From the NCBI GenBank assembly GCA_034401795.1, contig CM067367.1:32315733-32379732 (forward strand): a stretch of DNA of 64,000 nucleotides. The letters are read 5' to 3'. The number at the start of each line of letters is the position of its first letter. Within the stretch, counting starts at the first letter, position 1. Below are positions 20,606-33,190 of this stretch, piece after piece. The notes under the pieces are model-generated. The model was not told the DNA's origin, did no database searches, and saw only the letters and a program-made list of their open reading frames with translations. The position numbers and the translations under genes were made by a program. This DNA is from Chaetoderma sp. LZ-2023a. Taxonomy: Eukaryota; Mollusca; Caudofoveata; Chaetodermatida; Chaetodermatidae.

Positions 20606-20912
20606 TTTAAAACATTGAAATCATTAAATCAAACTTGGTATATGAATGGATTATAAGCTTAAAGTGGGTAGCTCAAGAGAAGTAGGTCGGTGTAACCTCA
20701 GTGTGACCTACAGTAAATCTCCATGCTTGCCTGTGTTTAAGTTGTCTATCACAATTTGACAAGTGAATAGTTTAGCAATTGTGATGTTGATATATATTCT
20801 CCAAAAACAGGGTCGTCGAAGTTTATGTAAAAGTGTAAAATCCAGTTTGAAATAAATAAATATTCATAAAGTATAGTATAATATGCAATGCCAGCTATTA
20901 TCTCATATCTCT

Positions 20913-21251
20913 TTAAAGGTGCATATTCACACCAAAATGCTTGAAAATAAAATCGTTCAAATTATATACTTTTAGAAGTCCAAATGTAATGAAACGAAAT
21001 AAATCTTAACATATGACGATTTCATTACGTATAAATTAATTAAAAAATTTAAGTTGTGAAATTGAATTAGAGACACAAGTCCCTACTTCAATTTCACAAC
21101 TAAAAATTATATTAAATTGTATTAAATAAAACCACCATCCGTTAATATTTAGTTCGCTTCATTACATTTAGATGCACAATTTAAATAACTAACAGTATAC
21201 AATTTTAACAGTTTTATTTTCAAGCAATTTGGTGTGAATATTAACCTTTAA
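20913..21251. mobile_element. M2 MITE, full length
   Basis: Starts TTAAAGGTGCATATTCACA and ends GGTGTGAATATTAACCTTTA. The two halves mirror around AATTAGAGACACAAGTCCC. 339 bp, with no internal gene. Confidence 0.8.
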
Positions 21252-21295
21252 ATATTACTATTTCTAAATATTACTATCATATTACGATTACAAAC

Positions 21296-21377
21296 CTTCT
21301 TGCTGGGCGAATGCTGATCGAACCAGAACAAAGATAAGACATACTGCAATGGCTACACCCGTATCCCCTTTTGCCAT
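21296..21377 (-). CDS. Exon 1: signal peptide of the SRCR-VWA-TSP1 gene
   Basis: The coding part of the first exon is 82 bp on the minus strand. It begins at ATG (21,377-21,375) and ends at the donor GAAG|GTTTGT in phase 1. It encodes MAKGDTG, a hydrophobic core VAIAVCLIFVLV, RSAFA and QQE. This is a classic secretory signal peptide with likely cleavage after AFA. Phase and reading frame match the SRCR-1 exon at 20,465. The visible seven-exon model totals 1,495 coding nt. A noncoding exon further upstream is possible, because GCACCACAG|GTAAAT at about 21,477 is a good donor and CCCTGTAG|G just before the ATG could be its acceptor. Confidence 0.82.
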
Positions 21378-21597
21378 CCTACAGGGACTCGTGTGAAGCA
21401 AGCCAACAAGAGACGGAAAAAATGTTAATGTTTTCTCTAAATGTTTTCAATATTTCTTCAGATGAACATGATTTACCTGTGGTGCTCAGCTTCGAACGAA
21501 TACGTTAATCATTTAGACGAGGTCTTAGTTATCTAAATTTTTCCCAGAAATTCCGGAGATTAGTCCGACGCAGCCAGAATTCCCAAACATCTCAATT

Positions 21598-21722
21598 TTA
21601 AGGTAACTATACAGGTAAGCTGTTGACTATTTTGTAACTAATTTGACAGGAAGCTGTTGCTGCCATAGGCAGCAACAGCTCCCAGTCAAATTAGTTTCAA
21701 AATATTCAAAATATTTTTTATT
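21598..21722. repeat. M1 hairpin fragment
   Basis: A complete hairpin: ACTATTTTGTAACTAATTTG, turn GCTGCCATAGGCAGC, CAAATTAGTTTCAAAATATT. Both arms of the element are missing apart from AACTATACAGGTAAGC. Confidence 0.6.
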
Positions 21723-21962
21723 AAATTATACATGAATTGTCAAATTCGAGCGTTTCTTGTTGAAAGGGTTATACTTAACCTATTTGAGTCAAGTGGTTGG
21801 TCAATGGGAGTTAGGAGAGAGTCTGCCCATTCTAGTAACGTCGTCATGCAGGTAGGCCATGGCCTTACTCAATATAGACATTAATTTTTAAAATGTGGAC
21901 AACTATCCGAAAAAACTCAGTAAGAATATCCATGCCACTTTGTTCCAATAACACTTTGCGTC

Positions 21963-22318
21963 AATGGACCTTTGCAGTTTATCCATCCATGATGTGACGT
22001 CATAATCAGCTACGTGTTTGATGACGTTATAATCAATGACGTCAGGAATGACGTTGATAAGTACGTCGTGAACGCATAATTGGTGACGGACTATGCGTTG
22101 TTGTACGAATTGTAAATAAATATTTAATAAGCATGCTGTTGAATATTTCGAAACTGCTTTGTCAAATTAGTTTCAAAATATTCAACAGCTTACCTGTATA
22201 GTTTTCTAGGAATTGATAGTCATGGAGTTCAGAGATCGATCGATCTCAACACGGGCGATGGGTGAGTGGAGCTTAGCTATAGATGGGCGGGGCATAGCTA
22301 AAACTGGAAAGGTCCATT
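21963..22318 (+). mobile_element. M1 MITE, good termini
   Basis: AATGGACCTTTGCAGTTTAT at the left and AAACTGGAAAGGTCCATT at the right. Five TGACGT(C/T)-type motifs lie in the first 120 bp. One hairpin arm is deleted (GAAACTGCTTTGTCAAATTA). GATCGATCGATC and GGGCGGGGC are present. 356 bp. Confidence 0.85.
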
Positions 22319-22319
22319 A

Positions 22320-24380
22320 AGCAGCTAGGGTAATCTAAGCTATAACCCTTTAGATTTATTTATGAGGTACAAAACCTATCAAAGACTTCTGCCGTCATTG
22401 GGATCACGTGACCATTTAGCGCCATTTTCCTTAAAAACCTATGTGGTCTCCGTGGAACGAATGTGTACTGACTGTCACAGTATGAGTTTTGCGATCTAGG
22501 AAGGCATAATCTAGTACCTTAACGACTTATGTGTATTGAATCAGTTCGACATTAGTTGAATTTCAGGGTTGTCATGTAATCAATGACTAGGCACATACAT
22601 ATGTCACGATATTCACTAGAGAGTATACCCGATGATTGGCGCAGGACACTTAGCCATGTAGCATTGGATAAGAGGTGAGATAGAACCATGGTCAAGTTTG
22701 ACTCACTAACTATAGTCAGTTTTCTGGTTTACTGAACATGCGCAGTTGCTATGCCCAGGATGCTAAATAGTTAACTATAGCTCGTTGGTACCCGGTTCCC
22801 CCATTGAATTACTATTGTAAAATTTGGAGCCGGGTACCAGTCTCGATTAACTCTTTCTGTCGTCTATTTTGATGGCTTACGAAAATGGGTTACTTCTGTC
22901 CTCTAAGATGTCAAAAGGCATCCAAATACTATAAAGCTGAAAGGAAATGGTCATTGGGAACATTGATTTACTATAGGGCATCATAATTTCATCAAACTTA
23001 CATAGGTTAGGGAAATATTAACATGTTTATGTGCATTTTACCGTGGCAAGCCAAACCTAGTCGCCATTTTGGATTTTACGTAAATTTCGCACTAATCATC
23101 TGAACCGAGCTCGGGTGCTCGATTGACTATAGTTGACTAGCTGGTTAACTATTTGAAGTTCGACTGGGAATCTAGTTAGCATGGTTAGGAGTCGAACGTG
23201 ACCCAATTTGAGGAAGATGGGAGAAAATGGAGGAGGATGGGGAGGATGGGGAGGATGAGGAGGAGGAGGAGGAGAAAGGAGGAGGATGGAGGAGGAGGAT
23301 AAGGAGTAGGAAGAGAAGGGGAGAAAGAAGGAGGTGGGGGAGGAGAGAGGGAGGAGGAGATGATGTGACCTATTTCTGGCGGCGTGGGAGTTTCCTATTT
23401 TTGGTATTTATAACCTATATAAGACGTCAGGTGGGGTTTCCCAATGACTTGTTTTTTGTGCCCAACATAGGGCATAAGGAGAAAACCAGGGTATTCCTAT
23501 TGTATTTTTCAATTTATATAATTAATGCTGCCGCTGTCGCCACCACCCCGCTATAGGTGGGTAGCCTCGAGTAGGTACTAGAGTACGTACTCCAGCCGTT
23601 TAGGGGCTACTCTACTAACTCGAGTAGCTACCCTACTAGGAGAGTAAATTCGGCGCAGGGGACCTGTGCTACATGGCGATAGTAAGACGAATCAGACAGT
23701 TTTCTGATAGAAACTGATTGTCAAAATATTTGCTGGTCGGATTAGATTTTCCATTGCAACTGATTACGATAGAGAGCCTACCATATCCATAAGGCCCATA
23801 GCACACCCAAGCACAATGGATTTTCATCAACCATTCAAAGCCAGAGACCTATCCCACAGAAACCGATCTTTAGGATAGAGGGACCGACCGAGCGAGAATG
23901 AGAGAGATAGAGAGACTCATTTGTTCGCTAATTGAAACCCTGGTGTTACCTATTCATCTTTCGCCCGCTTTTGGAGAGCCCATTGTTAGTGAACAAAATG
24001 AAAATTCAATATCTGACCTCTAATTCCACAAAATTGTGAGTTACATATTGCCTATAGGAATACCCTCCTTTTCCCCTCATGATATTATATTTAGTGACAC
24101 AAAACTTGGTCATTGGCAAATCCACCCCCCCCCCCCACTGCAGCGGCAGCATTAAATATTTAAATAGAAGAATAAAGACGATAGAAGCATCCTTCCTTTG
24201 CTCCTTATTTCATATACTGGGCAGCAAAAGCAACATAAGTCATTGGGACGACACCCGTCCGCCGGACACCATAAATAGGGTATAAATACAAAAAATAGGG
24301 CTTTAGGAACCCCCACAAAGATAGGTCAAATCACCTCCACAATCTACCTCCACAAATTGGATCTACCCCGCCGCTCTTCT
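22320..24380. other. Upstream region, no gene recognised
   Basis: Lies 5' of the minus-strand SRCR gene and could hold its promoter, but I see no defined core promoter. It contains a GGA-rich tract (23,216-23,362) and short inverted words around 22,690-22,780 and 23,120-23,180 (GACTCACTAACTATAGTC, GACTATAGTTGACTAGC). A poly-C run is at 24,123-24,138. Confidence 0.35.
23216..23362. repeat. GGA-rich purine tract
   Basis: Impure (GGAGGAT)n/(GGAGGA)n repeat. The acidic open frame across it is compositional. Confidence 0.85.
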
Positions 24381-24778
24381 AATAGACATTTCCAGTTTTA
24401 GCTATGCCTCGGCCATCCCTAGGTAAGCTCCACCACGCTTCGCCCGTGTTCGGATCGATCTCTGAACGCCCTGGCTATCAATTTCCAGAAAGTTCCATAA
24501 GTAAGCTGTTGAATATTTTGAAACTACTTTAACTGGGCGCTGTTGCTGCTTATGGCAGCAACAGCGCCCAGTCAAATTAGTTTCAAAATATTCAACATCA
24601 TCTTTATTAAATAGCAACGACATACAATTCGTACAACAGCACTTAGTCGGTCACCAATTATGCGTTAGTGACGTACCTATCTACGTCATTCATGAAGTCA
24701 TAATTATTACATCATCCTACCCGTCACGTAGTTTATTATGAAGTCATATAATGGATGGATAAACTGGAAATGTCCATT
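24381..24778 (-). mobile_element. M1 MITE, full length
   Basis: 398 bp between AATAGACATTTCCAGTTTTA and AAACTGGAAATGTCCATT. The hairpin core is nearly perfect (arms meeting at GCTGCTTATGGCAGC). The CRE-like array is partly mutated to TGAAGTCA. Confidence 0.85.
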
Positions 24779-24894
24779 GTAGCTTAACCACTGTGGAATT
24801 GCCATATGCGTGTAACACGATTGCAACCACAGGCAGTACCCTGATAAACAATAGAGGGATCCAAACTGGTACGTCTGTGTCATAATCAATCTGC

Positions 24895-24985
24895 CTATTG
24901 CAGAAACAGCTTCCAGTCAATTCAGTTTCATAATATTCAATAGATTGTTTATTAAATTGTAATGCCACCAAAGACATTCAATGCA
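24895..24985. repeat. M1 half-hairpin fragment
   Basis: GCAGAAACAGCTTCCAGTCA, then AGTTTCATAATATTCAATAG, then TTTATTAAATTGTAATGCC. Only the second hairpin arm and adjoining left-arm sequence are present. Confidence 0.45.
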
Positions 24986-25018
24986 GACGGTTGTTGTCGG
25001 ACTTTAGCCCTTTTCCTG

Positions 25019-26320
25019 TCGGGTCTGGGTTGTGTGACGTCAGATAATGGAGTAGTGAAGGGGGAGGCTGGACGCTATTGTTATGCAAATGAGCTCTTGA
25101 CCAATTTAAATACTGCGTTCTGATTGGTTGTTCTGAATGAGCGGATGGACGCTAATGTTCTAAATGAGCGGGTAGATGCTATTGTTCTAAATGAGCGGGT
25201 AGACACTATTGTTTGTGCAAGTGTCCGCTATTGTTCTAAATGTCTGGCAACATGCTATTGTCTGTTCGCTAAATGACGTATGTGTGTTAATGCACATATT
25301 AATATGTTTTTAAATAGGCATTGACATGCATGCGTAATGATGAGCGTGTTCTGGCTCATCATGTTTAACGTATTAATTAGGTGTGCGGCGGCGTCCCCCC
25401 TCATGGTTGAATTATAAAGTAGAATATTTTGAAACTAAGTGGCTTCCTATGTCATCGAACATGATTTTTGAATAATGGCATACTGCATGAACAACGGTCA
25501 CATATGAATTGCAGGTGACCAGCTGTGCGCTTTTGTTCTACTGTCAAAATGATTAATGTGACATTTGACCCTATCTCGACCAATCAGCATTTAGAACAGT
25601 AGCATCCAGTGGCCACTTGCATGAATAATAGCGCACAACCGGTCATTTAGAAGAATAGCGTGCAGCGACCACTTATGAACACTAGCGCACAGCTGGTTGG
25701 TATCTGTTGAATATTTTGAAACTAGCGCGAATTGAAACTTCCTATGTCAAATTAGTATCAAAAAATATTTACTTAAACTACCACCGCACCACGATTTAGG
25801 TTTGAAAAATCAAAAAGTAAAAATATTATATCTGATGAATATCTTGATACTAGCGCGAATTGAAACTTCCTATGTCATATTAGTATAAAAAAATATTTGC
25901 TTAAACTACCACCGCGCCACAATTTAGGTTTGAAAAAAATCAGAAAATAACAGAATATTTTGAAACTAGCATGAATTGTAGCTGCCTATGTCAAATTAGT
26001 ATCAACAAATATTCGCTTAAACTACCACCGTGCCACGATTTAGGTTTGAAAAAATCAGAAAATAACATGTTATGACTTTTGTAAGTTATATGGTATTAAA
26101 TTGTGGCATTTGACCCTATCTCGACCAATCAGGATTTAGAACAATAGCGTCCAGCGGCCACTTGCATGAACAATAGCGCACAGTCGGACATTTAGAACAA
26201 TAGCATCCAGCACCCACTTATGAACAATAGAGCACAGCTGACACTTATGAACAATAGCGGACACCTGCATAAACAATGGCGTGCAATGTCCACCTGCCTG
26301 AACAAAATTGTCGCATTCTA
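25019..26320. mobile_element. Foldback-type element with repeated arms
   Basis: The left arm (about 25,070-25,285) holds repeated CGCTATTGTTCTAAATGAGC-like units. The right side (about 25,560-25,700 and 26,105-26,315) holds the reverse complement, ATTTAGAACAATAGCGTCCA-like. TTCTGATTGGTTG at the left pairs with CGACCAATCAGGATT at the right. The middle contains a three-unit tandem repeat. This layout is typical of foldback DNA elements, but no transposase is seen. Confidence 0.5.
25705..26065. repeat. Three tandem units of about 120 bp
   Basis: Each unit starts with a GAATATTTTGAAACTAGCG-like word that recalls the M1 hairpin arm. It continues CTTCCTATGTCAAATTAGTA, then CTTAAACTACCACCGCRCCA and CGATTTAGGTTTGAAAAA. 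Confidence 0.75.
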
Positions 26321-26345
26321 TAATTATATTAATTTTTTTTTAATA

Positions 26346-26640
26346 TAATTTAATTTATAAGGCATCATGAACTTCTAACAAACTAGTTTCAAAAACTTCA
26401 ATAACTTATACGAATATGTTTATATTTATTTATTAATTTATTTAATTTATAAGGCATCAACATCTTTCAGTCAAATTAGTTTCATCAACTTATATGAAAA
26501 CTTTAATTTAAATTTATTAATTTATATTTATTAATTTATATTTAATTAAATTAAATTTATAAGGCATCATTAACTTCCAGTCAAATTAGTTTCAATAAAT
26601 ATTTTATTTAATAATAAAATAATTTATTATTTAAAACCAA
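26346..26640. repeat. Three AT-rich tandem units of about 100 bp
   Basis: Each unit starts TTTATAAGGCATCA and contains (TCAAATTAG)TTTCA, then a variable AT-rich tail. Confidence 0.65.
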
Positions 26641-27509
26641 AAAAAATGATAAAAATATGTTCCAGGTATAATTTTCAAATACTCTTCCATGACATTTTAT
26701 ACTTTTTGAAAGTTATATGGTATAAAATTCAAATAGCGAAGCTCAGCTAAACACGGCGAAATACGTGCTAAATAATAGAAAACCTCGATAACATACAATA
26801 TATATCAGTATATAAATAATATATGTATAGAACGTATATTTAAGGAGACATAGGTTTTTAAAGGTAGACGTTATAAATTCTATCAGTAAGCTGGTATAAC
26901 TGAGGTAAACTCAGACGCTTACGCTAATCAATGACTCTTAATTAATGTAGAACTGATAAAGCTTCGTGACAAATTAATTTATTCGGCTCTCTATTTAAGT
27001 GGAGAATTATCATTTCAAATACATACAGTAATACTTCATGTTTATTTGAGTGCCTTTTTATTTGTCTTTTAAGCGAGTTCGCATTCCGATTGTCAGACGT
27101 AACAAATCTGGTGCGGAATGTAATTGATTAAATGCAAGTGCTCACTCTACAGTAGTGTATTGTTGTCCACACACACATTACACACGCACACTTATTTATT
27201 CATTCGCAGTCAATTCGTCAACATTGACTTCGCCTAATTAAGCATCAGTTGCAAAGAATGTACTTTTGCTTAAGCATACCATTTATATTAAAGAGTTACT
27301 ATTCATTGTGCAGATGTGAAAACACAATGCGTTGTGCAAATTATTGACTTTTTTCTAAGTTGATTAATATATCAGATGCAATTTTCTTCAATATTTGTTT
27401 CTCGTGTACCAAATGAAAGCTTGCATAATTCTGTAGGAATAAATTAGCTAACGATTTTACTATAAATACTGGCAAATTGTCATTCTTGATCGTACATGCT
27501 TGCGCTCAC
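26640..27509. other. AT-rich, no gene recognised
   Basis: Near 26,765-26,885 there is a relative of the sequence flanking the long (GT)n tract (TATTTAAGGAGACATAGGTT). Otherwise I see nothing here. Confidence 0.35.
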
Positions 27510-27696
27510 CATGACTAGCAACACTACAATTGCATCAGCCTCGTGCTTGGTTGATAATGCATGCGAATCTGCACATATAATCTGCACAATGCATACGGGA
27601 GAGAAGGTGTATTGTGTCATGAGTTTACACAGATTTTCCATGGTACACAGACCATAATTAGGCTCACTGGTGAGAATGTGGTAGAAATGGTTGTAC
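27510..27696 (-). CDS. Weak candidate exon, unknown
   Basis: A minus-strand frame of 187 bp. The acceptor is CATAATTGCAG|GTACAA and the donor CATG|GTGAGC. It reads YNHFYHILTSEPNYGLCTM, then CKLMTQYTFSPVCIVQIICA, then HEADAIVVLLVM. No domain is recognised. Splice signals and cysteine content are the only support. Confidence 0.22.
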
Positions 27697-27796
27697 CTGC
27701 AATTATGCAGGCGGGTGTAAATCCGCCTGTTTAGTTGTAGGGTCATCCATTACTCTTCCCACATTCGCACACACGCACACTTGCACCACACTCACA

Positions 27797-27798
<2 letters not shown>

Positions 27799-27865
<67 letters not shown>
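27799..27865. repeat. (CA)n microsatellite
   Basis: 67 bp of pure CA dinucleotide. Confidence 0.95.
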
Positions 27866-27867
<2 letters not shown>

Positions 27868-27924
27868 TAAGAAAATAACCACCGCGTGCATCACACGTTC
27901 ATGTCACGTGTGCCCTGCGCGTAT

Positions 27925-28003
27925 GCATGTGTGGGTGTGCATGTGTGCGTGCGCGCGTGCGCGCGTGCGTGCGTGCGCGTGCGCGCGCGCGCGTGTGTGT
28001 GTT
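27925..28003. repeat. (GT)/(GCGC) alternating tract
   Basis: GTGCGTGCGCGC-type alternating purine-pyrimidine sequence. Confidence 0.85.
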
Positions 28004-28224
28004 GTACCACGTGACGTGCCGCGTGTGTATGCGTTATGCGTGTTCATGCTCTTGTGTGCACACCCCTACCTGTACATACGATGTATACGTGCATGTGTGT
28101 ATGCCCCTATGCACGTCCCCATGCGCGTACATACATGGTATACATGCGCGTGTGTATGTCCCTGTGTGCATGCTCCTGTGCGTACACACGCGGTATGTGC
28201 GTGCGTGGGTGCGTGCGTGCGCTC

Positions 28225-28883
<659 letters not shown>

Positions 28884-28904
28884 CATGTGCGTGTGCGCAC
28901 CTGT

Positions 28905-29075
28905 ATGCGTGCCCTGTGGGCCACGTGATTTTCTAATCGTCGTCCAGACCGAAGTACAGTGTTACACGAGCAATATATAGGTAAACTTAACGAGGTTGAA
29001 TGTATAATAGTATATAGATAATAATCATGTATCTAGCGTATTTAAGGAGATATATGTCTTTAAAGATAGATGGTA
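28905..29075. repeat. Right flank duplicate of the (GT)n tract
   Basis: GCGTGCCCTGTGGGCCACGT, CGAAGTACAGTGTTACACG, GTAAACTTAACGAGGTT and ATCATGTATCTAGCGTATTT correspond to 28,225-28,393. The period including (GT)n is about 670 bp. Confidence 0.8.
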
Positions 29076-29477
29076 TCAGCCATTTAATGTTTTTTCAAAA
29101 ATTGTTTACAGAAATTATGGTGTTAATTTGTGTACAGATCTATTGTAGCTCCTGTCAAAATGAATGAATAGCGACGTGTACAGACATTTTGTAGCCCCTT
29201 TCATGAGTGTATTACATGCGTATGTTTGTTCATATGTATACGCTTACGCATATGCATGTGCGCGTGTTTTTATATGCTATGATGATGTATAAAACATAAT
29301 TTTAAGATTTTGTGCATGTGCGTGTGTGCACCTGCATGTGTGCCCAGTGCGTGCATACGAGGTATGCATGCACACACATATTGGAAAGGGAAAAAAGGGA
29401 TATCGCCATCATAGTTTTGTTCATCGGCCCAATGTTGGCACAACGTAGGCAATGCGTTATTGGGCCAGCGTCTACAT

Positions 29478-29640
29478 GTTATCTGATTAGTTACAAAATA
29501 TTCAACAGAATCTTTATTAACTAGTAAAGACATACAATTCATACAACAATGCATAGTCCATCTTCAATTATGCGTACTTATCTACATCATTCATTCTACA
29601 CTTCAGGTAGTTAATTATGATGACATATGATGGATGGATA
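29478..29640 (-). repeat. M1 left-arm fragment
   Basis: GATTAGTTACAAAATATTCA ACAGAATC, TAGTAAAGACATACAATTC, ending ATGATGGATGGATA. Hairpin arm 2 plus a worn left arm. Confidence 0.6.
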
Positions 29641-29650
29641 GGTGCATTTG

Positions 29651-30788
29651 TGACCATAGTCAGGTTATGAAAAGGAATATAAGATGAATATTAATGATAC
29701 CCAATGTATGTTTAAAGCTAAATTGTCGATGATTTGTTGGTAACTACACAGCTAGCCAGTTGAATATTTTGAATCCAATTTGACTGGGCGGAGCAGTAGC
29801 TCACAAATTATTTTCATTTTAAAATATAAATTCATCAACGACATACAATTCATGCAGTTCATTTACTATCGTCATGATGGAGTTATACCTCATACTGATT
29901 GTGACGTCACCTCACTAGTGAGGCAATTGGGTATGACGTCAGCTACTTGAGTGACAGATTCTTTTCTTAAGACATACAAGCTCATTAATCAGTTAACTGG
30001 TTTCCAAAATACAATGACCATAGTCAGGTTATGAAAAGGAATTTAAGAGGAATATTAATGATACCCAATGTATGTTTAAAGCTAAATTGTCGATGATTTG
30101 TTGGTAACTACACAGCTAGCCAGTTGAATATTTTGAATCCAATTTGACTGGGCGGAGCAGTAGCTCACAAATTATTTTCATTTTAAAATATAAATTTATC
30201 AACGACATACAATTCATGCAGTTCATTTACTATCGTCATGATGGAGTTTTACCTCATACTCATTGTGACGTCACCTCACTAGTGAGGCAATTGGTTATTA
30301 CGTCAGATACCTGAGTGACAGATTCTTTTCTTAAGACATACAAGCTCATTAATCAGTTAACTGGTTTCCAAAATACAATGACCATAGTCAGGTTATGAAA
30401 AGGAATTTAAGATGAATATCAATGATACCCAATGTATGTTTAAAGCTAAATTGTCGATGACTTGTTGGTAACTACACAGCTAGACAGTTGAATATTTTGA
30501 AACTAATTTGACTGGGTGGTGTAAAGGCTCACATATTATTTTCATTTTAAAATATAAATTCATCAAGGACATACAATTCATGCAGTTCATTTACTGTAGT
30601 CATGATGGAGTTACACCTCATACTGATTGTGACGGCACTTCACTAGTGAGGTAATTGGTTATTACGTCAGATACTTGAGTGATAGATCGGTTTCCTCCAT
30701 ACAAGTCACTCACCATAGAATGAGAGATCGCGGTTTTTTCTTAAGACATACAAGCTCATTAATCAGTTAACTGATTTCCAAAATACAA
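29651..30788. repeat. Three tandem units of 364 bp derived from an M1-like element
   Basis: Units begin TGACCATAGTCAGGTTATGA at 29,651, 30,015 and 30,379, an exact 364-bp period. Each unit contains the M1 words GTTGAATATTTTGAA and TTTGACTGGGYGG, plus CATACAATTCATGCAGTTC, TGTGACGTCACCTCACTAG and TTCTTAAGACATACAAGC. The third unit carries an extra 45 bp near 30,690-30,740. Confidence 0.9.
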
Positions 30789-30889
30789 AATTATACATGC
30801 CTCTGCAACGCACTTAACAATAACGAATAACAATCCGTAGATTGAGAAAAGATGTGATGACATATTGATATATGTGAGTATGCGCTTGT

Positions 30890-31160
30890 AATAAACGCGA
30901 TTTCGGATGTATGTGTACGTACGTGTATGTGCTTTTGATGAATGCACGGTTGGGTGTTTTTTAATGTGAATTCATATGTACATGCGAATGTATGTGTACG
31001 TATGTGCATACATACACACAGTACTTTCATGAGTGCATTACACGTGTGCGTGCACGCGTATATACGTTTCATGAGTGTATTATGTGTGTTTTCGTATGTA
31101 TGCGAGTATGCGCATAATAAATGCGGTTGTTTGTATAAAGCATAATTTTAAGATTTGGTG
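30890..31160. repeat. Alternating TGTATGTGTACG-rich segment
   Basis: Degenerate (GTAY)n sequence. The end (TAAAGCATAATTTTAAGATTT) repeats a segment near 29,285-29,315, which suggests an older duplication. Confidence 0.5.
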
Positions 31161-31299
31161 GTCCTTAAATAAGGACCTGATGATATTGGTTTTAGTGCAT
31201 TTGTGGATCTCAACTGTGTTTTCGGTTATCGACGCACCAAATACATACGCAACATTCGTTTTTCAGTTGGTATTGTATATGTACTAATTTGTTATAACT

Positions 31300-31447
31300 C
31301 CTTAGATTCGGATCCGAGAGGTATTCTGCACCGCAGTTCCTAATCTCAAGCATTACAACTCGTGTAGGTGGCCGTATTGCTACAGCACGATAATGGTTCC
31401 ATTCAATACACCCGCAATGTATCGGAGTGGAATTTGCCGTGCGCCAA
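31300..31447 (-). CDS. Weak candidate exon, unknown
   Basis: A minus-strand frame after a possible acceptor (AAATGTGTAG|TCG). It reads WRTANSTPIHCGCIEWNHYR, then AVAIRPPTRVVMLEIRNCGA and EYLSDP. The spacing faintly recalls the last strands of F5/8-type or fucolectin-like domains, but I do not claim that homology. No convincing donor was found. Confidence 0.2.
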
Positions 31448-31449
31448 CG

Positions 31450-33000
31450 ACTACACATTTGAGAGCTAATTCTAATGCAGAGATTGACTGATAAATTTAA
31501 TTTTTAACATTCTCCTTTTTATAACTTACCATGCCAGATACCGTGTTCAAAGAGTTTTGTCTAGAGTGTTGCTCTATAGCAGTCAAATGACGATTAATGG
31601 GTTTGTTGCATGACTATGCGTACACATTGCAACTACTCAATGGACCGAATTATGCATATCACTTGCATAACTGTGCCTATTACAAATTTGTTTTGTTAAT
31701 TGCACAAAAAGAATAAAGTAAACGCACACGTCTAATGTTTTTCAAAAACAGTTATTAATAGTACATAAGGAATAAGGTAGACACACACGCCAAATGTTTT
31801 CAAAACAGTTTGATTGTTTTATTTTTATAGCAGACAAATGCATATGCATGACTATACATACGAATGTGTGCGTATGTCGAGTAGTTGATAACATAATCTG
31901 TTATTCCAACAGATGTTGACAACACATGGTAGTCACATTTAATTGTTTGATACCGCAAATGTTTCAATACAGTTTGTACGCTATTGTGTACAAACGCATT
32001 TGTTACATACGCGTCTACGCATATGGCAATCACTCGATGGTAGATTCTGCCATTACATCAGATGGTGTCAATACTGGGTAGTTACATTTTATTGTTTGAT
32101 ACCATTATATGAAATCTTTTATGCATAATGACTTATAATTTTCTCCAAACATCTTGCATTGAGCGTGTTTTAATCTTTATTTCTTTATTCGTCACGAAGT
32201 TATGCATGGAATACCATATAGATTCGGATAACGTAGGAGTTAGCAACGAAGCTGCTGGTAATGATACGTAATCATCAGCGATAAGACAGACAGAGCGACA
32301 GACATGCGTACATTGGATCCCCGGTAGCATGTTGGGTGATACATATTGGGTTCAACCGTGGCTGGTTATGTTCGTCTGAATGGCTAAGGACTACAATGAC
32401 ATGACTGCATGATGTTATTGTAGCGTTTTTTACCATAAATATTAACCGGTAACTTTACTGATGCTGTAGAAACAATCATAAATGATCGATGTGTGCAGAG
32501 TGTGCCTTTTAGAGATGCCATATTCGCGATATTACTTTATAATACTGCGTCATATGAAGAGGGTGTCGTATAATTGCAATGGGTTAGTAGAGGGGTTGAT
32601 GGTGTGGGTGCATGATGAGGAGTGATAGTAGTGGTGTGAGCGCTTGTCACGTTGAATTGTAGTCATGTGTTAGCACTTGATTATTTGAGTGCACTCGTAT
32701 ACATAAACACATTCTGGGAAACTGATGTCATGAGAATGATATTTGATCATTTTTATTTTTTGGACTTCTTGGTAGATTAGTAATTCTATGCATTTTCTAT
32801 CTGCATATACAGGGATTTGGCCATCACGTTTTCGTTATTTGTTAATAATACTACTACTAATAATATTAATTATATTACATTATACTGTTTAGTAGTTTGA
32901 AGTCTAATAGGAATTGTTTACCTCAATTTTGATATAACGACAATAATATACAGGGTCATATGTGTCTAAGTGGAGTAACGCTTTGAAAACTTCGCTTGTA
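31450..33000. other. No gene recognised
   Basis: Contains an imperfect local duplication of TTTAATTGTTTGATACC-type sequence near 31,935 and 32,085. No other structure is supported. Confidence 0.35.
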
Positions 33001-33004
33001 GGGT

Positions 33005-33190
33005 GATGTCATAATCAATTTCGTCATTAATGGTGCGATTTAGTATGTCATAAATGCTTAATAGTCCGTCAAGTTGTACGACGTAAACTGCAGAATATTC
33101 ACAAACTAATCTGACAAAAGAGTGCTCTTACATAGAAAATCGCCAACTGCTTCCTGACCAATTCGTTAAAATATTCAACATAATATTTTG
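33005..33190. repeat. Decayed M1 copy
   Basis: GATGTCATAATCAATTTCGT, AATAGTCCGTCAAGTTGTACG, then a badly eroded hairpin (CAGAATATTCACAAACTAAT ... AAAATATTCAAC). Confidence 0.4.

Noticed and set aside
31300..31447. Fucolectin or F5/8-type domain
   Set aside because: The resemblance is limited to a few hydrophobic and cysteine positions, and no donor site or second half was found.
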